Shown here one piece after another: positions 1 through 8,912 of a stretch of 24,117 nucleotides of DNA. Made by a program: the position numbers and the translations under genes. The DNA comes from G963677915 sp963677915 (lineage in GTDB: Bacteria > Bacillota > Clostridia > Lachnospirales > Vallitaleaceae). Under the pieces are notes generated by a model. It was not told the origin of the DNA, made no database searches, and was given only the letters and a program-made list of their open reading frames with translations. The number at the start of each line of letters is the position of its first letter. The stretch's first letter is position 1. The DNA is taken from contig CAXXGE010000034.1 of NCBI GenBank assembly GCA_963677915.2, positions 1 through 24,117 on the forward strand, given 5' to 3'.

Positions 1-1043
1 ACAGTAAGCTTGTAATTATCATTATCGATATCAATGCTGCCTTCATTTGTATAGATGCTATTCAGCGGCGCATCCATTGTTGTGGTCAACCTGTCATACA
101 GTCTTTGGAACTTATGTGACATGACATTGTCAGACAAAAAGGTTCCCATAGTCAGTATAATCAAGCCGCCTGTCATGAGTGAAACATACAGCCATCGATG
201 TTTAAGGGATGAGAAGAGCAACATGCCGAAAACCAACAGCATTGCAGCTACGATGCCGATTATGCCGTTTCGGCTCAGCGATACGATAGTGCTGAAGATC
301 ATTGCGGCTGCAGCAGAAAAGTAAATTAAACGTCGTCGTAGCGATGTTTCCACCAGTCCGAAAGTGAAAAAGAACGGAAATCCTACTGCAGCATAAAAGC
401 TGACATAGTTTGGATTGAAGAGAGTCTGTGATATCGTCGATATGTTGACTTTGAAATTCGTACCTTCTCTCATACTGGCTGGCACCAGCAGATACTTGAA
501 AAATTCTGTGGTAAGAAGGTTGTGGTTAAGATACTGGCTCAGTCCGATAACGAACAGGATGCCAATCGAAACAAGCCAGCATCCGATCAGGATCTTAAAT
601 TCTCTTTCAGTTTCCATGATCAGGGATGTATATATGAAAATGATGACATAAGCCGCCAGGACAAAGACATTCTCATGCCTGTCGAGGTATCCGACTGTTG
701 AGAAAAAGCGGTCGGTGCTGAGGAAATAGGAAATAGTCACCAACACCAAATATGCATATAGCAAGTAATAGACTTTAATATTCAAAGCCTTGATTCGAAA
801 ACTGCCTGTAAGATAGCGGATATAAAACATGACCAGCCCAAGGACGGCCGCAACGATAAGATACATGCTTTTATAGTAGGTATACAGGTTGACGATAGTC
901 GATTTCCTGGTGAAAAAGGTCAGCTTATCTACCGGATATTCTGACACATGAACTCTTACAATAAGCGGCACAATGGCAATGGCAATAATCACCGGTATGA
1001 TATAAAACCATGATTTGTTATCTTGTATTTTACGTCGTGACAT
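1..1043 (-). CDS. O-antigen ligase / Wzy-like polymerase, partial (C-terminus off the left edge)
   Basis: An open frame of 347 codons reads leftward from ATG at 1043 to the window edge without a stop. The start is set by GGAGGT at 1051-1056, 7 bases upstream. The product is strongly hydrophobic, with about eight predicted membrane spans visible (for example residues 12-29, 61-76, 92-108, 126-143, 152-169, 240-253, 261-278 and 287-304). Around residues 209-217 it has FNPNYVSFY, and at 254-262 VSLSRNGII, both typical of the Wzy_C/O-antigen ligase family, whose members join or polymerise lipid-linked glycan repeats on the outer face of the membrane. The hydrophilic stretch after residue 305 would be the start of the large extracytoplasmic loop, so the catalytic half is missing here. 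It diverges from the sugar-transferase operon, which fits a polymerase for the same polysaccharide. The family call is fairly safe; polymerase versus ligase is not resolved. Confidence 0.8.
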   Translation of the reverse strand, partial: MSRRKIQDNKSWFYIIPVIIAIAIVPLIVRVHVSEYPVDKLTFFTRKSTIVNLYTYYKSMYLIVAAVLGLVMFYIRYLTGSFRIKALNIKVYYLLYAYLVLVTISYFLSTDRFFSTVGYLDRHENVFVLAAYVIIFIYTSLIMETEREFKILIGCWLVSIGILFVIGLSQYLNHNLLTTEFFKYLLVPASMREGTNFKVNISTISQTLFNPNYVSFYAAVGFPFFFTFGLVETSLRRRLIYFSAAAAMIFSTIVSLSRNGIIGIVAAMLLVFGMLLFSSLKHRWLYVSLMTGGLIILTMGTFLSDNVMSHKFQRLYDRLTTTMDAPLNSIYTNEGSIDIDNDNYKLT

Positions 1044-1152
1044 AGTAAGTACCTCCGAATTAAATAATCTCCAACCCAGTATATCATAGAAATATTGTAC
1101 AATGTATGCTAAAATCAATGGGTGTAACAAAGAAAGGCTTGGAGGGACAGTT
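1044..1152. promoter_or_regulatory. Divergent promoter region between the wzy-like gene and the EPS operon
   Basis: This 109-bp AT-rich gap separates two genes read outward, so it must hold promoters for both unless transcription enters from elsewhere. On the minus strand TATACT at 1083-1078 is a good -10 match about 34 bases before the ATG at 1043, but its -35 is poor. On the plus strand TACAAT at 1098-1103 and TATGCT at 1105-1110 are -10 candidates, also with weak -35 boxes. Exact promoters are inference. Confidence 0.4.
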
Positions 1153-2565
1153 ATGATGAGGGAAAAGGAATACCGTAATATTAAAACAGTGCTGATGGTT
1201 GTTGCGGACATTGCAATCATCCATCTTGGCTATTTGCTTGCATTTCTATTCAGATACCAATTCACCTTTCCTGAATATAACTTTTCTGCCTACAAAGCCA
1301 TGATTCCTTTCATTACAATATTCGTACCGGTCATATTCGGTATGTACGGACTGCTGGATGATATCAGGAAGACCATGGAAGAGCATATCCGTTCCATAGT
1401 CGTGTCTGTGCTTATGGTCAATGTCATGACGATGGCGGGTACTTTTTTTATGCGTACGTTTTCCTTTCCGAGGACAGTATTCGCTATAGCTGTCATTCTG
1501 CAAGCAGTACTTATGTCTGCACTATACAGTCTGCTCGTTCATATTGACTTAAAACAAGGGCCAAGACAGAAGGGTATTGTCTTTGGCAGCGAAACTCAAG
1601 CATTCAGTGTTGCAAAGAAATTAATTCTGAAAAACGGCACTTGGATGTCGGAGCTATTCCTTGCAGATCCAGAATATCTTGACAAAAAAGAGGATTTGAT
1701 TCAACATGCTGACCTGGCTGTCATATGCTCAAGCACTTCGTCCGAAGCCAGAGAAGGGATAATCAAGGCTTGCCATGAGCAGGGCGTCAGGTGTCTGCTG
1801 ATGCCGAACGCCTCCGATATCCTTCAATCCAATTCCGAGACGGTCATAATGGACGATCTGACTTTATTTGGGTTAAGTGATTTCAAGATGTCCCTGGACC
1901 AGCGTGTTATGAAAAGATTGTCAGATATTGTGTTATCAATGCTGCTGTTGATCGTTTTTTCGCCGTTTTTCCTTGTAGCTTATATCGGAATCAAACTTAC
2001 GTCGCCTGGTCCGGCTCTTTTTATTCAGAAGCGGGTGACACAGGGAGGGCGTGTTTTTAATATCTATAAATTCCGCTCCATGGTTGTCAATGCAGAGAAG
2101 AAATCCGGTCCGGTTCTTGCTAAGATGCATGATGACAGGATCACGCCATTCGGCAAATTCATACGTCATGTCAGAATTGACGAGCTGCCTCAGCTCTACA
2201 ATGTGCTGAAGGGTGATATGAGCCTTGTTGGACCACGCCCGGAAAGACCGGAGTTTGTTGACCAGTTTGAAAAACAGATACCCGAATACAGTTTAAGGCA
2301 CAATGTCAAGGCTGGCATTACGGGATATGCGCAGGTGCATGGAAAGTACAGCACAAACGTCGTAGATAAGCTGAGGCTGGATCTAATGTATATTCATAGC
2401 TACACCTTTTGGAGCGACCTTATTCTTGTATTCCAGACTATACTGACTGTAGTGACGAAAGTGAAGGCCAGTGGCGTGGACGACAGCCATGGCTTCGATG
2501 AGGTCGCCAAGGTCTTCGGGTACTCGGTTGGCAGAGAAGATGAGTATATCAAGATTTCAAAATGA
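1153..2565 (+). CDS. Undecaprenyl-phosphate sugar-phosphate transferase (polyprenyl glycosylphosphotransferase)
   Basis: This 470-residue enzyme is expected to move a sugar 1-phosphate from a nucleotide sugar to undecaprenyl phosphate, the first committed step of EPS repeat-unit assembly at the cytoplasmic membrane face. The N-terminal half has about four membrane helices (residues 11-32, 48-66, 80-98, 106-127), then a Rossmann-like linker (about 140-250), then a hydrophobic anchor at about 275-295. The C-terminal bacterial sugar transferase domain carries YKFRSM, then the DELPQ motif with the acidic pair D343/E344, followed by NVLKGDMSLVGPRPE. I chose ATG 1153 because GGAGGGA lies 6 bases upstream at 1141-1147; an in-frame ATG at 1102 has no ribosome site. 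It leads the plus-strand operon, with 16 bp to the next gene. The substrate sugar cannot be read from sequence. The window holds a second member at 20360. Confidence 0.9.
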   Translation: MMREKEYRNIKTVLMVVADIAIIHLGYLLAFLFRYQFTFPEYNFSAYKAMIPFITIFVPVIFGMYGLLDDIRKTMEEHIRSIVVSVLMVNVMTMAGTFFMRTFSFPRTVFAIAVILQAVLMSALYSLLVHIDLKQGPRQKGIVFGSETQAFSVAKKLILKNGTWMSELFLADPEYLDKKEDLIQHADLAVICSSTSSEAREGIIKACHEQGVRCLLMPNASDILQSNSETVIMDDLTLFGLSDFKMSLDQRVMKRLSDIVLSMLLLIVFSPFFLVAYIGIKLTSPGPALFIQKRVTQGGRVFNIYKFRSMVVNAEKKSGPVLAKMHDDRITPFGKFIRHVRIDELPQLYNVLKGDMSLVGPRPERPEFVDQFEKQIPEYSLRHNVKAGITGYAQVHGKYSTNVVDKLRLDLMYIHSYTFWSDLILVFQTILTVVTKVKASGVDDSHGFDEVAKVFGYSVGREDEYIKISK

Positions 2566-2581
2566 GAAGGCGGGATGACTG

Positions 2582-3412
2582 ATGGCTGAGAAGAAATACA
2601 GTGTCTTGATGTCTGTATATAAAAATGAATTTCCAGAGTATTTTAATGCAAGTCTATCGAGCATGGTAAACCAGTCATTGACACCGGATGAGATTGTCAT
2701 AGTAAAAGACGGGCCAATATCTGAAAGCCTGGAGGAAATTATAAATACATATGCAAAAGAATATCCAAGGCTATTTAGTGTCATTGCACTTGAACAGAAC
2801 GTTGGTCTTGGAAAGGCTCTGAATGAGGGGCTGAGAAGATGCCGTAACGAACTGGTTGCCAGAATGGATACGGATGATATTTCTCTTAAGAATAGATGTG
2901 AACTGCAAGTGAATGAATTCATTAGGGACAATCATCTGGACATACTGGGATCGAACATTGACGAATTCTATGAAAAACCAGATGAAATAGTTTCTTCCAG
3001 AATAGTACCTTCGGATCACGAGGCTATAGTCAAGTTTTCCAAAAGAAGGAATCCGTTCAATCATCCGACAGTCATGTATAGGAAATCAGTGGTTTTAAGC
3101 AATGGTGGCTATGGCGATTACAGACGGAATCAAGACCTGGATCTTTTTGTGAGAATGCTGAACAACGGCAGCAAATCGAAGAACATCAACCAATCATTGG
3201 TGCTGTTCCGTGCCAACAAAGATAATTTCAAGCGAAGAAAAAGCTGGGAAAAATGCGGGAGCAACATTTCCATACTCTATAGCTTTTGGAGAAGAGGATA
3301 CTCAAGTTTGATAGATTTTGCTGTTGTTGCGGCAAGTCAAATCATAGTATTCATTTCACCGTCATGGGTGCTTGAATGGTTATCAAGTAAATATCTGAGA
3401 AAAACATATTGA
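2582..3412 (+). CDS. Glycosyltransferase family 2 (AmsE/EpsE-like)
   Basis: A 276-residue GT-A fold glycosyltransferase that should add one sugar to the lipid-linked EPS intermediate in the cytoplasm. It opens with SVLMSVYKNE (residues 7-16). It has the nucleotide-binding VKDGP at 41-45 and the metal-binding triad region MDTDDI at 95-100. The later NPFNHPTVMYR and NQDLDLFVRM segments are typical of AmsE-type GT2 enzymes. The C-terminus is hydrophobic (about residues 240-265), suggesting membrane association. The ATG at 2582 follows a GAAGGCGGG-like site; a nearby ATG at 2575 runs into a stop after four codons. It sits 16 bp after the sugar-phosphate transferase and 14 bp before the propeller gene, so it is part of the operon. 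Family is certain; donor and acceptor are unknown. Confidence 0.88.
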   Translation: MAEKKYSVLMSVYKNEFPEYFNASLSSMVNQSLTPDEIVIVKDGPISESLEEIINTYAKEYPRLFSVIALEQNVGLGKALNEGLRRCRNELVARMDTDDISLKNRCELQVNEFIRDNHLDILGSNIDEFYEKPDEIVSSRIVPSDHEAIVKFSKRRNPFNHPTVMYRKSVVLSNGGYGDYRRNQDLDLFVRMLNNGSKSKNINQSLVLFRANKDNFKRRKSWEKCGSNISILYSFWRRGYSSLIDFAVVAASQIIVFISPSWVLEWLSSKYLRKTY

Positions 3413-3426
3413 TGAGGTTTTAGAGC

Positions 3427-4680
3427 ATGGACGTTGAACAAAAAATCAATTCGCTGCTGAATAAAGTGCCCGCAATAAAAAAAGTGATTAAGCGGGTTTA
3501 TCAAGTTATGATGTATACGATATCTCCAAAATTAAAGTCAGAAGGGGACATTAAGAGGATTACACCAAAAGATGGCTTCGAGTATTTCTTCGGATATTAT
3601 GATAAATCTCCGTGGGATGCATCTGACCGATACATGCTTTGTCTAAGAGTGAAAGATACAACCAAATCATCAGCACCAAAGGAACCTGCGGATTTAATTT
3701 TGATTGATACCCATAAGGATAATAAGATTGAGGTAATCGGCACAACAAGAACATGGAATGTACAGCAAGGATGCATGCTGCAGTGGTTGGGACCGGACTA
3801 TTGCGATAAGATCATATACAATGATTTGCATGAAGGGAAGTACTGTTCTGTAATACTTAATATAGCAACAAAAGAAAAGAAAATCTTGGATATGCCGGTC
3901 TATAGTGTTGCTGGCAATGGTAAATTCGCTCTAACACTCGACTTTTCTCGGTTGCACAGGCTGAGGAAAGGTTATGGTTATTCAAATATTGCTGAAGAAA
4001 CGGCCAATGAAAAGCTGCCTGATAAACCTTGCATATGGTTTATTGATCTTGAAACCAATGAAACGAAGCCGATATTGAAGTACATGGATTTCGCTGGATT
4101 TGAAACCAGACCTGAGATGGCGGGGGCTGAACACAAAGTCAACCATATTATGCTGAATCCATCTGGAGAGCGTTTTATGGTTCTCCACAGATGGTTTAAC
4201 GGCTTACAGAAATTCACAAGACTGGTAACAGCAAATATTGACGGAAGTGATTTGTTCAATCTAAGCGATGATGATATGGTATCACACTGTTATTGGAAAT
4301 CTGACACTGAAATACTGGCTTATGCGAAAAAAAATGGCACTGGAAACGGATATTACTTGATGAAAGACAGAACAAAAGAATTCACTCGTTTGTGGCCTAA
4401 GCTGGTTTCGGATGGACATCCAAGTTATTCAGCCGATAGCCAACTGGTTGTGACAGACACCTATCCTAACCGGTCTAGAGTAGCTTCAATACATGTCATA
4501 AAGAACAACAATATTGAAACAGTGGCAAAGGTTTTTGCTCCATTTAAATACGACAATGAGCTACGGTGCGATCTGCACCCGAGGTGGAATCGTGCAGGCG
4601 ATAGGGTGTGTTTCGATGCGGTGTTTGAAGGGAAACGAGGACTGTATGTTGTGGAGGTAGACTATGCGCATGCCATATAA
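3427..4680 (+). CDS. TolB/PL22-like beta-propeller protein of the EPS locus, function unknown
   Basis: 417 residues with no signal peptide, so predicted cytoplasmic. After a basic N-terminal helix (residues 1-45) comes FEYFFGYYDKSPWDASDRYM (51-70), a blade-type motif with W-x-x-D spacing. Further blade-like repeats follow: LNPSGERFMVLHRW (243-256), GHPSYSADSQLVVTD (330-344) and DLHPRWNRAGDRVCFDA (382-398). Conserved-looking histidines stand at 240, 254, 287, 331 and 384. The GHPSYS / DLHPRW pattern recalls TolB-like propellers and the oligogalacturonate lyase family PL22, where histidines bind the metal; this is resemblance by eye, not a database result. Such proteins recur in Bacillota EPS loci without assigned function. 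It overlaps the next gene by 17 bases, implying translational coupling with the exostosin-like enzyme. A sugar-modifying or scaffold role is inference. Confidence 0.7.
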   Translation: MDVEQKINSLLNKVPAIKKVIKRVYQVMMYTISPKLKSEGDIKRITPKDGFEYFFGYYDKSPWDASDRYMLCLRVKDTTKSSAPKEPADLILIDTHKDNKIEVIGTTRTWNVQQGCMLQWLGPDYCDKIIYNDLHEGKYCSVILNIATKEKKILDMPVYSVAGNGKFALTLDFSRLHRLRKGYGYSNIAEETANEKLPDKPCIWFIDLETNETKPILKYMDFAGFETRPEMAGAEHKVNHIMLNPSGERFMVLHRWFNGLQKFTRLVTANIDGSDLFNLSDDDMVSHCYWKSDTEILAYAKKNGTGNGYYLMKDRTKEFTRLWPKLVSDGHPSYSADSQLVVTDTYPNRSRVASIHVIKNNNIETVAKVFAPFKYDNELRCDLHPRWNRAGDRVCFDAVFEGKRGLYVVEVDYAHAI

Positions 4681-5785
4681 GTTAAGGTCAACCATCGATA
4701 AGTGCACATATAAGTATTATAAACATAATATATATGGAAATTTGCAGAGAGTTACTGTTACCGGCAGAAAAAAGGCTGTGTTCGACATGTCTACTCTTGT
4801 GCCGAGCAGAAGGCTGGTGGATCTTCTTGTTCAACTTGACTTTGCTGGTTTCGATTGTCTGTTATTATACCGAAATTATTTGAGTTACTTAAAAACAAGC
4901 TTCCTCCGGAACCTCAGGTATTCAGAAATTGTATTCAATATCGGCAGTGTGATTGACCATATGCCAAAACAATATGAACTGCTCGTTACAAAAAAACCGG
5001 CAAAGGGATTTAGAACAGATACCAAAAAGGTTCTGGAAGTGGATGATATGTTCATAGATGGAATTGAAGCTATAGCAGGCAATAAATTCTATTACCCGAT
5101 ACATTTCCATCCCAAGTACTTCAATGAGCACATAGAAGCGGAAACACAAACACTGAGATTGAATGAAAAGAAAATCGGTGTATTGTTTGCTGGAAATTCC
5201 AATATCAACTATGCCAAAAACAATAAATTGTTCCATGATTGTTATGGCATACACTCAAGATTTGAGCTATTGGATTACTTAAGGAAAGAATGCAGTGACT
5301 TAGTTGTCGAACCTGAATCTGAAGAACAGTTCAACACACTGCTGAAAAAGGGGCAATTAAAACATAAAATAGTCCTTATAGACAAATTTTCCATTAGTGG
5401 CATTGATGAAAGCACAGGCTATAATAAATATTTTGAGCTATTAAGTATGGCAAAATATTATCTTTATACAACGGGTGTGATCATTCCCTTTTGTCACAAT
5501 CACATTGAAAGCATCGCTTGTGGATGCATACCGATAACGGAGTTTCCGCAGTTCTATCCGAATATGGCAGATAACAAGAACTGCATTGTATTTAAATCGT
5601 TAACTGAGCTGAATGATAAAGTAAGAGACGCCTTATCTCATGAAGAGCAAAATGTTGTAAGTATAGAGAGCATATTTAATTATTATGATGATAATTTTAG
5701 TCTAAGAAACTTTGATCAGAAAATAAATGAATACTTGTCTGACACCAAACCATATGAAACTTACTTCATGGCAAGTATTAAATAA
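4664..5785 (+). CDS. Exostosin-like GT-B glycosyltransferase
   Basis: A 373-residue protein. Its C-terminal half (about 170-360) resembles the GT-B fold domain of exostosin-family (GT47-like) enzymes. IGVLFAGNSN (171-180) begins that domain, and IESIACGCIPITEF (281-294), with E282, matches the E-x-x-x-x-G-CIP nucleotide-sugar-binding motif of exostosins. There is no signal peptide or clear membrane span, so it would act in the cytoplasm on lipid-linked oligosaccharide. ATG 4664 is chosen because GGAGGT at 4653-4658 lies 5 bases upstream; ATG 4670 is a less well-spaced alternative. The start lies inside the propeller gene, so the two are probably coupled. It is followed by a 46-bp AT-rich gap and then a GT2 gene. 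The glycosyltransferase call is fairly good; the exact family is less sure. Confidence 0.68.
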   Translation: MRMPYKLRSTIDKCTYKYYKHNIYGNLQRVTVTGRKKAVFDMSTLVPSRRLVDLLVQLDFAGFDCLLLYRNYLSYLKTSFLRNLRYSEIVFNIGSVIDHMPKQYELLVTKKPAKGFRTDTKKVLEVDDMFIDGIEAIAGNKFYYPIHFHPKYFNEHIEAETQTLRLNEKKIGVLFAGNSNINYAKNNKLFHDCYGIHSRFELLDYLRKECSDLVVEPESEEQFNTLLKKGQLKHKIVLIDKFSISGIDESTGYNKYFELLSMAKYYLYTTGVIIPFCHNHIESIACGCIPITEFPQFYPNMADNKNCIVFKSLTELNDKVRDALSHEEQNVVSIESIFNYYDDNFSLRNFDQKINEYLSDTKPYETYFMASIK

Positions 5786-5831
5786 TATTATGAATATGCA
5801 ATTTAAAATGACTTATAGGAGTTAATTGAAT

Positions 5832-6749
5832 ATGGTCAGTATTGTAATTCCAACGCATAACAGGAGCGAATTATTAATAAAATCAGTTGATAGTGTATTG
5901 AAACAAACGTATAAAGATTATGAAATCGTTATTGTGTCTGATGGATCAACTGATGGAACCCGCAAGATAATCCAAAATAAATACAAAGACATAGGCAATC
6001 TTCACTTCTACGAGTATTTCCCGGCAAAAGGAGGAAATCATGCCAGGAATTATGGTATTAACAAAAGCAGAGGTGAATACATAGCCTTTTTGGACGATGA
6101 CGATGAATGGCTGGACGAAAAATTAGCACTTCAAATGGATGTATTTGAGCAAAACAAGCGTGTGGGTTTAGTCTATACGGGCGTGAATATCATATATGCA
6201 AACGAAGGGATTACCTATTGTAGTCTACCTGCAAACGAAGGAGACCTGTCAAAAAGAATATTGATTGGCAATTGCATTGGGACTACTTCGACAGTGATTA
6301 TCAAGAAGAAAGTGCTCGAGAAGACGGGGATATTCGATGAAACCCTGGGTGCATTACAGGATTATGATTTATGGATAAGAGCGGCCAATGAAGCAGAAGT
6401 TGGTGTCATTACAAAACCTTTGGTCAATTACTACAACTATCGCAATGCCGGGCAAGTATCCCAATATACTGATAGGTATGAAGAAGCCTTCGATATCATG
6501 GATCGAAAATACGAGAAGCCACTCTCGAAATTATCATCTGATGAAAAACGAATCCGGACATATCATAAATACTTGTTACTGATAAACAAATCGTTACGCA
6601 ATGAAGATAGAGGACGGGCGCAAAAATATATTAAGAAAGCAATGAAAGACAAGATAACAATTAAGCTTGTGGTTTTTTATATATTGTCATATTTTGACTA
6701 TTCAGTTCTTTTATGGTTTCGCAAGAAATCTGTTAAACATAATACATAA
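5832..6749 (+). CDS. Glycosyltransferase family 2
   Basis: A 305-residue GT-A glycosyltransferase. It begins directly with the family signature MVSIVIPTHNR, has VSDGSTDGT at 35-43, GGNHARNYGI at 67-76 and the D-x-D metal site FLDDDDEW at 87-93. The LQDYDLWIRA segment further on is typical of the acceptor side. ATG 5832 sits 10 bases after AGGAG (5817-5821); TTG 5826 in the same frame sits 4 bases after it and cannot be excluded. It probably adds one sugar of the EPS repeat at the inner membrane face. Only 13 bp separate it from the next GT2 gene. Donor specificity is not readable. Confidence 0.9.
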   Translation: MVSIVIPTHNRSELLIKSVDSVLKQTYKDYEIVIVSDGSTDGTRKIIQNKYKDIGNLHFYEYFPAKGGNHARNYGINKSRGEYIAFLDDDDEWLDEKLALQMDVFEQNKRVGLVYTGVNIIYANEGITYCSLPANEGDLSKRILIGNCIGTTSTVIIKKKVLEKTGIFDETLGALQDYDLWIRAANEAEVGVITKPLVNYYNYRNAGQVSQYTDRYEEAFDIMDRKYEKPLSKLSSDEKRIRTYHKYLLLINKSLRNEDRGRAQKYIKKAMKDKITIKLVVFYILSYFDYSVLLWFRKKSVKHNT

Positions 6750-6762
6750 GGGATATCAGACA

Positions 6763-7716
6763 ATGATTTTATCAATAATAATACCCCATTACAATTCTCC
6801 GATGCTGCTTGGGAAACTGTTGGATTCCATACCCAATATCCCGGAAATCCAGACAATCGTTGTAGATGACAACAGTGACAGGCAATTGGATCAGTATAGG
6901 CTGTTGCAGTCTGAAGCGAAGTATAGAAATGTTCGATTCGCACAGAATACCACGGGATATAAGGGTGCCGGAGCCTGTAGAAATCTTGGTCTTTCCATGG
7001 CTGAAGGCGACTGGCTACTCTTTGCAGATGCAGATGATTATTTCATCAAAGGATTTTATGATGTTGTAAAAAGCTACTTCACTTCAGACAATGATGTTGT
7101 TTTTTTTATTCCTACAAGCATCGAGCTTGATACGGGCAGGGTTTCCCATAGGCATGTTCCGAATGAAAGAATAACGAAGGCATATTTGCATAATCGCGAT
7201 ATTGAATCAGAAACCAAATTGCGGTACAGGATGTTCGTTCCGTGGTCAAAACTGATAAGGAAAGAATTGGTCGACAGGAACAACATCAGGTTCGATCATA
7301 CGATCGCCTCTAACGATGTCATGTTTTCGGTAAAAGTGGGCTATCATATGAATAAATTCGAAGTTGCTGACAGCAGAATATATTGCGTTACACGCAGCAA
7401 GGGAACCCTTACAATGAATACCAGCATCGAAGTTTTCAATGCAAGGGTTGCAGTGCGAATCAAATACTGTCATTTTTTGAATGAACATCTGAAGCCTGAG
7501 GCACTCAGATTCATCAAGCTAAGTGGGAGAGAGTTTCTTCCGATTGCCATCAAGAACAAGATTGGTATTAGAGAAACGATACATGTATACAAAACATTCA
7601 GAAGAAACAATATTCCGGTTTTTGATTTGGATATTTTGAATCCGATTTTTATATTCAGAAAAATCCTTTTTCACTATTATGACAAGAAAAAGAATGATAG
7701 ATATTATTCGAAGTAG
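6763..7716 (+). CDS. Glycosyltransferase family 2
   Basis: A 317-residue GT2 enzyme: ILSIIIPHYNSP at residues 2-13, IVVDDNSD at 32-39, GAGACRNLGL at 68-77 and the D-x-D-type cluster FADADD at 87-92. The middle MFVPWSKLIRKELV region is common in GT2 enzymes of capsule loci. ATG 6763 is chosen because AAGGGA at 6748-6753 lies 9 bases upstream and the product then starts at the usual GT2 motif. The frame is open back to 6667, but that would overlap the upstream gene by 83 bases with no ribosome site. It follows the previous GT2 by 13 bp and is 12 bp before the GT4 gene. It should transfer a sugar during repeat-unit assembly; specificity is unknown. Confidence 0.87.
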   Translation: MILSIIIPHYNSPMLLGKLLDSIPNIPEIQTIVVDDNSDRQLDQYRLLQSEAKYRNVRFAQNTTGYKGAGACRNLGLSMAEGDWLLFADADDYFIKGFYDVVKSYFTSDNDVVFFIPTSIELDTGRVSHRHVPNERITKAYLHNRDIESETKLRYRMFVPWSKLIRKELVDRNNIRFDHTIASNDVMFSVKVGYHMNKFEVADSRIYCVTRSKGTLTMNTSIEVFNARVAVRIKYCHFLNEHLKPEALRFIKLSGREFLPIAIKNKIGIRETIHVYKTFRRNNIPVFDLDILNPIFIFRKILFHYYDKKKNDRYYSK

Positions 7717-7728
7717 GGGGTGAAATAT

Positions 7729-8868
7729 TTGACGAAGCAAAATAAGATTGCCATAGTACTTCCATATTTAAAATCCAGGGGTACTGAGCGTCAGGGATTA
7801 GGGATAGCGAAGAGTCTGAAAAACCGGGGTTGGGATGTTACTGTAATTGCTCTTGAAAATAAAGGCAACTATCATTCGGCCTTTGGTGAACAGGATATCG
7901 ACGTTCATATTGCCAGCAGCAAAATACTTAAAAAACCTGGAAAGCTTCCGCTTTTTGATTTGTTACGGATGGTTAGCTACCTGAAAAGAGAAAAGTTTGA
8001 TGTCATAGTAAGCAGGGCCAAATGGAGCAATACTACAACAATCATGGCAGGATTGTTAGCTAATATTTCCAGTGTTGTCTTTATCAGCGGGGCAGTAAAA
8101 GAGGAGACATTTAGCATTCCGTTTATCATTAGATACTATCGTCGACTAAGAGAATATCTTGGATATATTTTTGTATCCCGTATTGTGTGCGTATCAAGGG
8201 TAGGTTCGGAAAGATTAACAAAAAGGCTGCCTCTATACAAAGATAAAATAAAATATGTCCAGAACGGACTTAATATTGAACAAGCCCTATTACTTTCTAA
8301 TGAAGAGATAGATATGAAACAAAAAAAAGAATTTGAATTCCTATTTGTCGGCAGTTTCGATATTAATCGAAAAGGCATAGACATTCTGTTGGAGGCTTTT
8401 GCAAAGCTAACCAAAACAGTTTCAGATTGTCAACTCACCTTGGTGGGGAGCGGCAAAGATGAGAATAAGCTGAAAGATATGGTTGATAGCCTTAATATAC
8501 ACAATAAAGTCGTTTTTGCAGGCGAACAACTAAATCCATATCCTTTCTATCGAAGAGCCTCTGTATTTGTATTGCCATCGAGAGCAGAAGGCTTTCCCAA
8601 TGTACTGATAGAAGCAATGGGGATGGGATTGCCGGCAATCGCCTCTGACTGTCAAACCGGTCCTTCGGAGATTATTGATCCCAATAATAGTGGATTTCTA
8701 TTTCAAGTTGGTGATAGTGACGGTCTCGAAAAGTTGATGCAGCTCTTATATTCTGATGAAAACATAAGGAAAACAGTAGGAGAAAAAGCGAGAATTACAA
8801 TTGAGAATCATTTTCGATATGAAGACAGAATGACAGATCTTGAAAGTATTATCAAAGAAACTTTATAG
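7729..8868 (+). CDS. Glycosyltransferase family 4 (GT-B, retaining)
   Basis: A 379-residue GT-B enzyme. The N-terminal domain starts with IAIVLPYLKSRGTERQ, where a glycine-rich acceptor loop is expected. The C-terminal domain has FLFVGSFDINRKGIDILLEA, LVGSGKD and the E-x7-E motif EGFPNVLIE (E287 and E295), the donor-binding signature of GT4 enzymes. TTG 7729 is preferred: AGGGGG at 7715-7720 lies 8 bases upstream, whereas GTG 7720 overlaps that site. It should add a sugar with retained anomeric configuration to the EPS lipid intermediate. It follows a GT2 gene by 12 bp and precedes the toroid gene by 44 bp. Confidence 0.9.
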   Translation: MTKQNKIAIVLPYLKSRGTERQGLGIAKSLKNRGWDVTVIALENKGNYHSAFGEQDIDVHIASSKILKKPGKLPLFDLLRMVSYLKREKFDVIVSRAKWSNTTTIMAGLLANISSVVFISGAVKEETFSIPFIIRYYRRLREYLGYIFVSRIVCVSRVGSERLTKRLPLYKDKIKYVQNGLNIEQALLLSNEEIDMKQKKEFEFLFVGSFDINRKGIDILLEAFAKLTKTVSDCQLTLVGSGKDENKLKDMVDSLNIHNKVVFAGEQLNPYPFYRRASVFVLPSRAEGFPNVLIEAMGMGLPAIASDCQTGPSEIIDPNNSGFLFQVGDSDGLEKLMQLLYSDENIRKTVGEKARITIENHFRYEDRMTDLESIIKETL

Positions 8869-8912
8869 TGACCAAATAATTGACAATGATTTGAGTTGAT
8901 AGGGGGATGCCC

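Noticed and set aside
55..651. Two short plus-strand frames near the left edge
   Set aside because: They lie opposite an uninterrupted 347-codon minus-strand gene with O-antigen ligase motifs and a good start.
8880..8906. TTGACA at 8880-8885 as a promoter for the toroid gene
   Set aside because: No -10 box at 16-18 bases; the expected place is GGGGAT, and the gene lies within a tightly packed operon.
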